Shown piece by piece: positions 20,859 through 22,737 of a stretch of DNA of 22,737 nt; within the stretch, counting starts at the first letter, position 1, and each line of letters opens with the position of its first letter. The notes below the pieces were generated by a model that worked only from the letters and a program-made list of their open reading frames with translations, made no database searches and was not told where the DNA came from. A program made the position numbers and the translations under genes. This stretch comes from Flavobacteriaceae bacterium (lineage in GTDB: Bacteria > Bacteroidota > Bacteroidia > Flavobacteriales > Flavobacteriaceae), in assembly GCA_016649785.1 (NCBI GenBank), contig JAENXB010000014.1, forward strand, positions 1 to 22,737. The letters run 5' to 3'.

Positions 20859-22737
20859 ATGAGTAATAAAATAGATAAAGAATTTAGTATTTCATCGTGG
20901 GCTATAGACAACCGGATGACGGTTTATGTGATAACAGCCATAATAATGGTAGGCGGTTTACTTTCCTACTACAGCATGCCGCGGGAGTCATTTCCGGAGA
21001 TCATAGAAACAAAGATCTACGTGAGTTCCACAAACCCAGGAAACTCGGCAGAAGATGTTGAAAAATTCATTACCGAACCCCTGGAAGAGGAATTCAATAA
21101 TGTGGGTGGGGTAAAAGAGATCAGTTCTACCACTTTTCAGGATTATTCTTTGGTAATTGTAGAATTTGAAGATGTTTTAAGTGTAGATGCCGCCAGGCAA
21201 AAAATAAAGGACAAAGTTGATCTTGTAAAATCCAAAACCACCTGGCCAACCATGGATAATGGCGCCAAGGTTGAACCCAATGTCTTTGACCTGAATCTTT
21301 CAGAAGAAATACCCATCCTAAACATTAACATTACCGGGGATTTTACCGTTCAGCAGTTAAAAGATTATGCCGAGTATCTTCAGGACAAAATTGAAATCCT
21401 ACCCCAGATAAAAGAAGCTACCATTCGCGGTGCAGAAGATATGGAGGTGGAAATCGCCCTGGATGTTTATAAAATGACCGCATCGCAAGTGAGTTTTGAC
21501 AATGTTGTAAATGCGGTGAGCGCTGAAAATCGCACCATTTCAGGTGGAAATATTATTTCAAACGCTGTCCAAAAAAATATCCGGATAATTGGGGAAATTG
21601 AAGATCCCAAAGAATTGGAAAATGTGGTGGTAAAACGGGACGGCGGTGCAGTTTTTCTTAAGGATATAGCCACCGTTAAATTTAAGGAAAAAGACCCCAC
21701 TACTTTTGCGAGGGAATACGGAAAACCGGTGGTGATGCTGGATATAAAAAAACGCAGCGGTAAAAATATGATCGAAGCGGTAGACGAGATCAAAAAAATT
21801 GTCACTGCCGAACAGGCAGAATATTTTCCGGAAAGTCTTGTAATTTCCCTCACCAACGATCAATCTACCAAAACCAAAAACAAGGTAGACGACCTGGTAA
21901 ACAATATCATCTTTGGGGTGATTTTAGTTGTTGTGGTATTAATGTTTTTCCTTGGTTTTAGAAATGCCCTTTTTGTGGGATTTGCCATTCCACTTTCCAT
22001 GTTTTTATCGTTTATTATCCTGTCCAGCCTTGGTTTTACATTAAATACCATGGTGCTCTTTGCACTGGTTATGGGCTTGGGGATGCTGGTAGATAATGGC
22101 ATTGTGGTTGTGGAAAATGTATATTCCCTAATGGACCAGGGAATGCCCCGCATAAAAGCAGCAAAACAAGGGGTTGGTGAGATCGCCTGGCCAATAATTG
22201 CCTCTACCGCCACCACTCTTGCAGCCTTTTTCCCATTGGGCCTTTGGCCGGGAACCATCGGAAAAGTTATGGTTATTTTTCCCATGACCCTTTCAATAGT
22301 TTTAGGCTCGTCCTTATTTGTAGCTTTAATTATCAACTCGATGCTCACCTCACGGTTTATGCAAACCGAGGAAAAAGAGTTCACCAAAAGAAAACTCATC
22401 CGTTTTAGTGCGATCCTGGGAATTGTAGGGTTAATTTTTGTGATTGGCGGTTATAAAGTGAATGCCGGAGCTCTTAGAGCAATAGGGAATTTAATGATCT
22501 TTGGTGCGATTATGCTCTGGATCTACAAATACATTTTATCTCGTGGAGTTGACTATTTTCAGTACAAAGCCTTAAAAAAACTGGAAAATAATTATGAGCG
22601 CTTTTTAAAATTTGCGCTGAGCAAAAAGAAAGCTTATGTTTTCTTTCTCGGAACCCTCGCCTTGCTAATCTTTTCTTTTATTTTGGTCGGATTGGTTCAA
22701 CCGCATGTTTTATTTTTTCCGGAAAATCAGCCTAATC
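20859..22737 (+). CDS. RND-family efflux permease, partial (C-terminus beyond the right edge)
   Basis: The frame is open from ATG 20859 to the window edge, about 626 codons of a family that is usually 1000-1150 residues. It begins MSNKIDKEFSISSWAIDNRM, followed by TM1 and SMPRESFPEI, the usual start of a proton-driven exporter of the AcrB superfamily. The large periplasmic loop follows, and then the TM2-TM6 cluster. The TM4 motif reads GMLVDNGIVVVENV: the first proton-relay aspartate is kept (codon at 22092) and the second of the usual DD pair is asparagine, a variant seen in other RND groups. The export substrate is unknown. Together with the upstream genes it completes the pump. Confidence 0.93.
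   Translation, partial: MSNKIDKEFSISSWAIDNRMTVYVITAIIMVGGLLSYYSMPRESFPEIIETKIYVSSTNPGNSAEDVEKFITEPLEEEFNNVGGVKEISSTTFQDYSLVIVEFEDVLSVDAARQKIKDKVDLVKSKTTWPTMDNGAKVEPNVFDLNLSEEIPILNINITGDFTVQQLKDYAEYLQDKIEILPQIKEATIRGAEDMEVEIALDVYKMTASQVSFDNVVNAVSAENRTISGGNIISNAVQKNIRIIGEIEDPKELENVVVKRDGGAVFLKDIATVKFKEKDPTTFAREYGKPVVMLDIKKRSGKNMIEAVDEIKKIVTAEQAEYFPESLVISLTNDQSTKTKNKVDDLVNNIIFGVILVVVVLMFFLGFRNALFVGFAIPLSMFLSFIILSSLGFTLNTMVLFALVMGLGMLVDNGIVVVENVYSLMDQGMPRIKAAKQGVGEIAWPIIASTATTLAAFFPLGLWPGTIGKVMVIFPMTLSIVLGSSLFVALIINSMLTSRFMQTEEKEFTKRKLIRFSAILGIVGLIFVIGGYKVNAGALRAIGNLMIFGAIMLWIYKYILSRGVDYFQYKALKKLENNYERFLKFALSKKKAYVFFLGTLALLIFSFILVGLVQPHVLFFPENQPN

Noticed and set aside
21860..22399. Minus-strand open frame of 179 codons
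   Set aside because: It is antisense to the RND permease, whose own frame is continuous and matches the family throughout.
1..22737. CRISPR array, insertion sequence, prophage or integrative element
   Set aside because: I saw no spaced direct repeats, no transposase or integrase frame, and no attachment-site duplication around the tRNA-Ser.

Overview
The window comes from a Bacteroidetes chromosome, most likely a member of the Flavobacteriaceae. It is AT-rich, its genes mostly lack Shine-Dalgarno sequences, and several genes are preceded by the Bacteroidetes -7 element TAnnTTTG (exact matches at 1159, 2907, 11418 and 17566 on the + strand). Gene content fits too: sigma-54, a PorT-like barrel, an ExbB/unknown/ExbD/ExbD cluster, odhA/odhB, and a TetR-TolC-adaptor-RND efflux operon. 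The window is mostly ordinary core chromosome with one decayed accessory patch at its left end.

Left end (1-1915): the 5' part of a SWIM zinc-finger gene runs off the left edge on the minus strand. Next comes a badly decayed XRE regulator remnant that still has a promoter-like sequence and an inverted repeat upstream. A HigB/HigA-like toxin-antitoxin pair follows, in which the toxin is frameshifted in an A run and the antitoxin is intact.

1948-5699: an RluA-family pseudouridine synthase, then sigma-54 (rpoN), which a one-base shift splits so that the RpoN-box DNA-binding domain lies in a separate overlapping frame. A small degenerate PAP2-like membrane protein abuts it. A PorT-like outer-membrane barrel converges on that gene from the minus strand.

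5748-8343 (minus): an energy-transduction operon of ExbB, an unknown four-helix membrane protein and two different ExbD proteins, closed by a hairpin terminator. A tRNA-Ser(GGA) lies just upstream of it.

8411-12066: a minus-strand tatD/acyltransferase/ansA cluster, divergent from a retropepsin-like protein and a 37-residue single-span membrane protein. The plus-strand genes meet odhB at a perfect 30-bp-stem palindrome that serves as a bidirectional terminator.

12148-17456 (minus): a polyprenyl diphosphate synthase, then E1 (odhA/sucA) and E2 (odhB/sucB) of 2-oxoglutarate dehydrogenase.

17531-22737 (plus): a probable tripartite efflux operon, TetR / TolC / lipoprotein adaptor / RND permease. 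An 11+11 bp inverted repeat next to the tetR -7 box is a likely autoregulatory operator. The permease is cut by the right edge.

No clearly new multi-gene system is present. The best leads are the split rpoN, the cluster of single-base lesions in the first 4.2 kb, the unknown membrane subunit in the exb operon, the tiny membrane protein next to the large palindrome, and the TetR operator.
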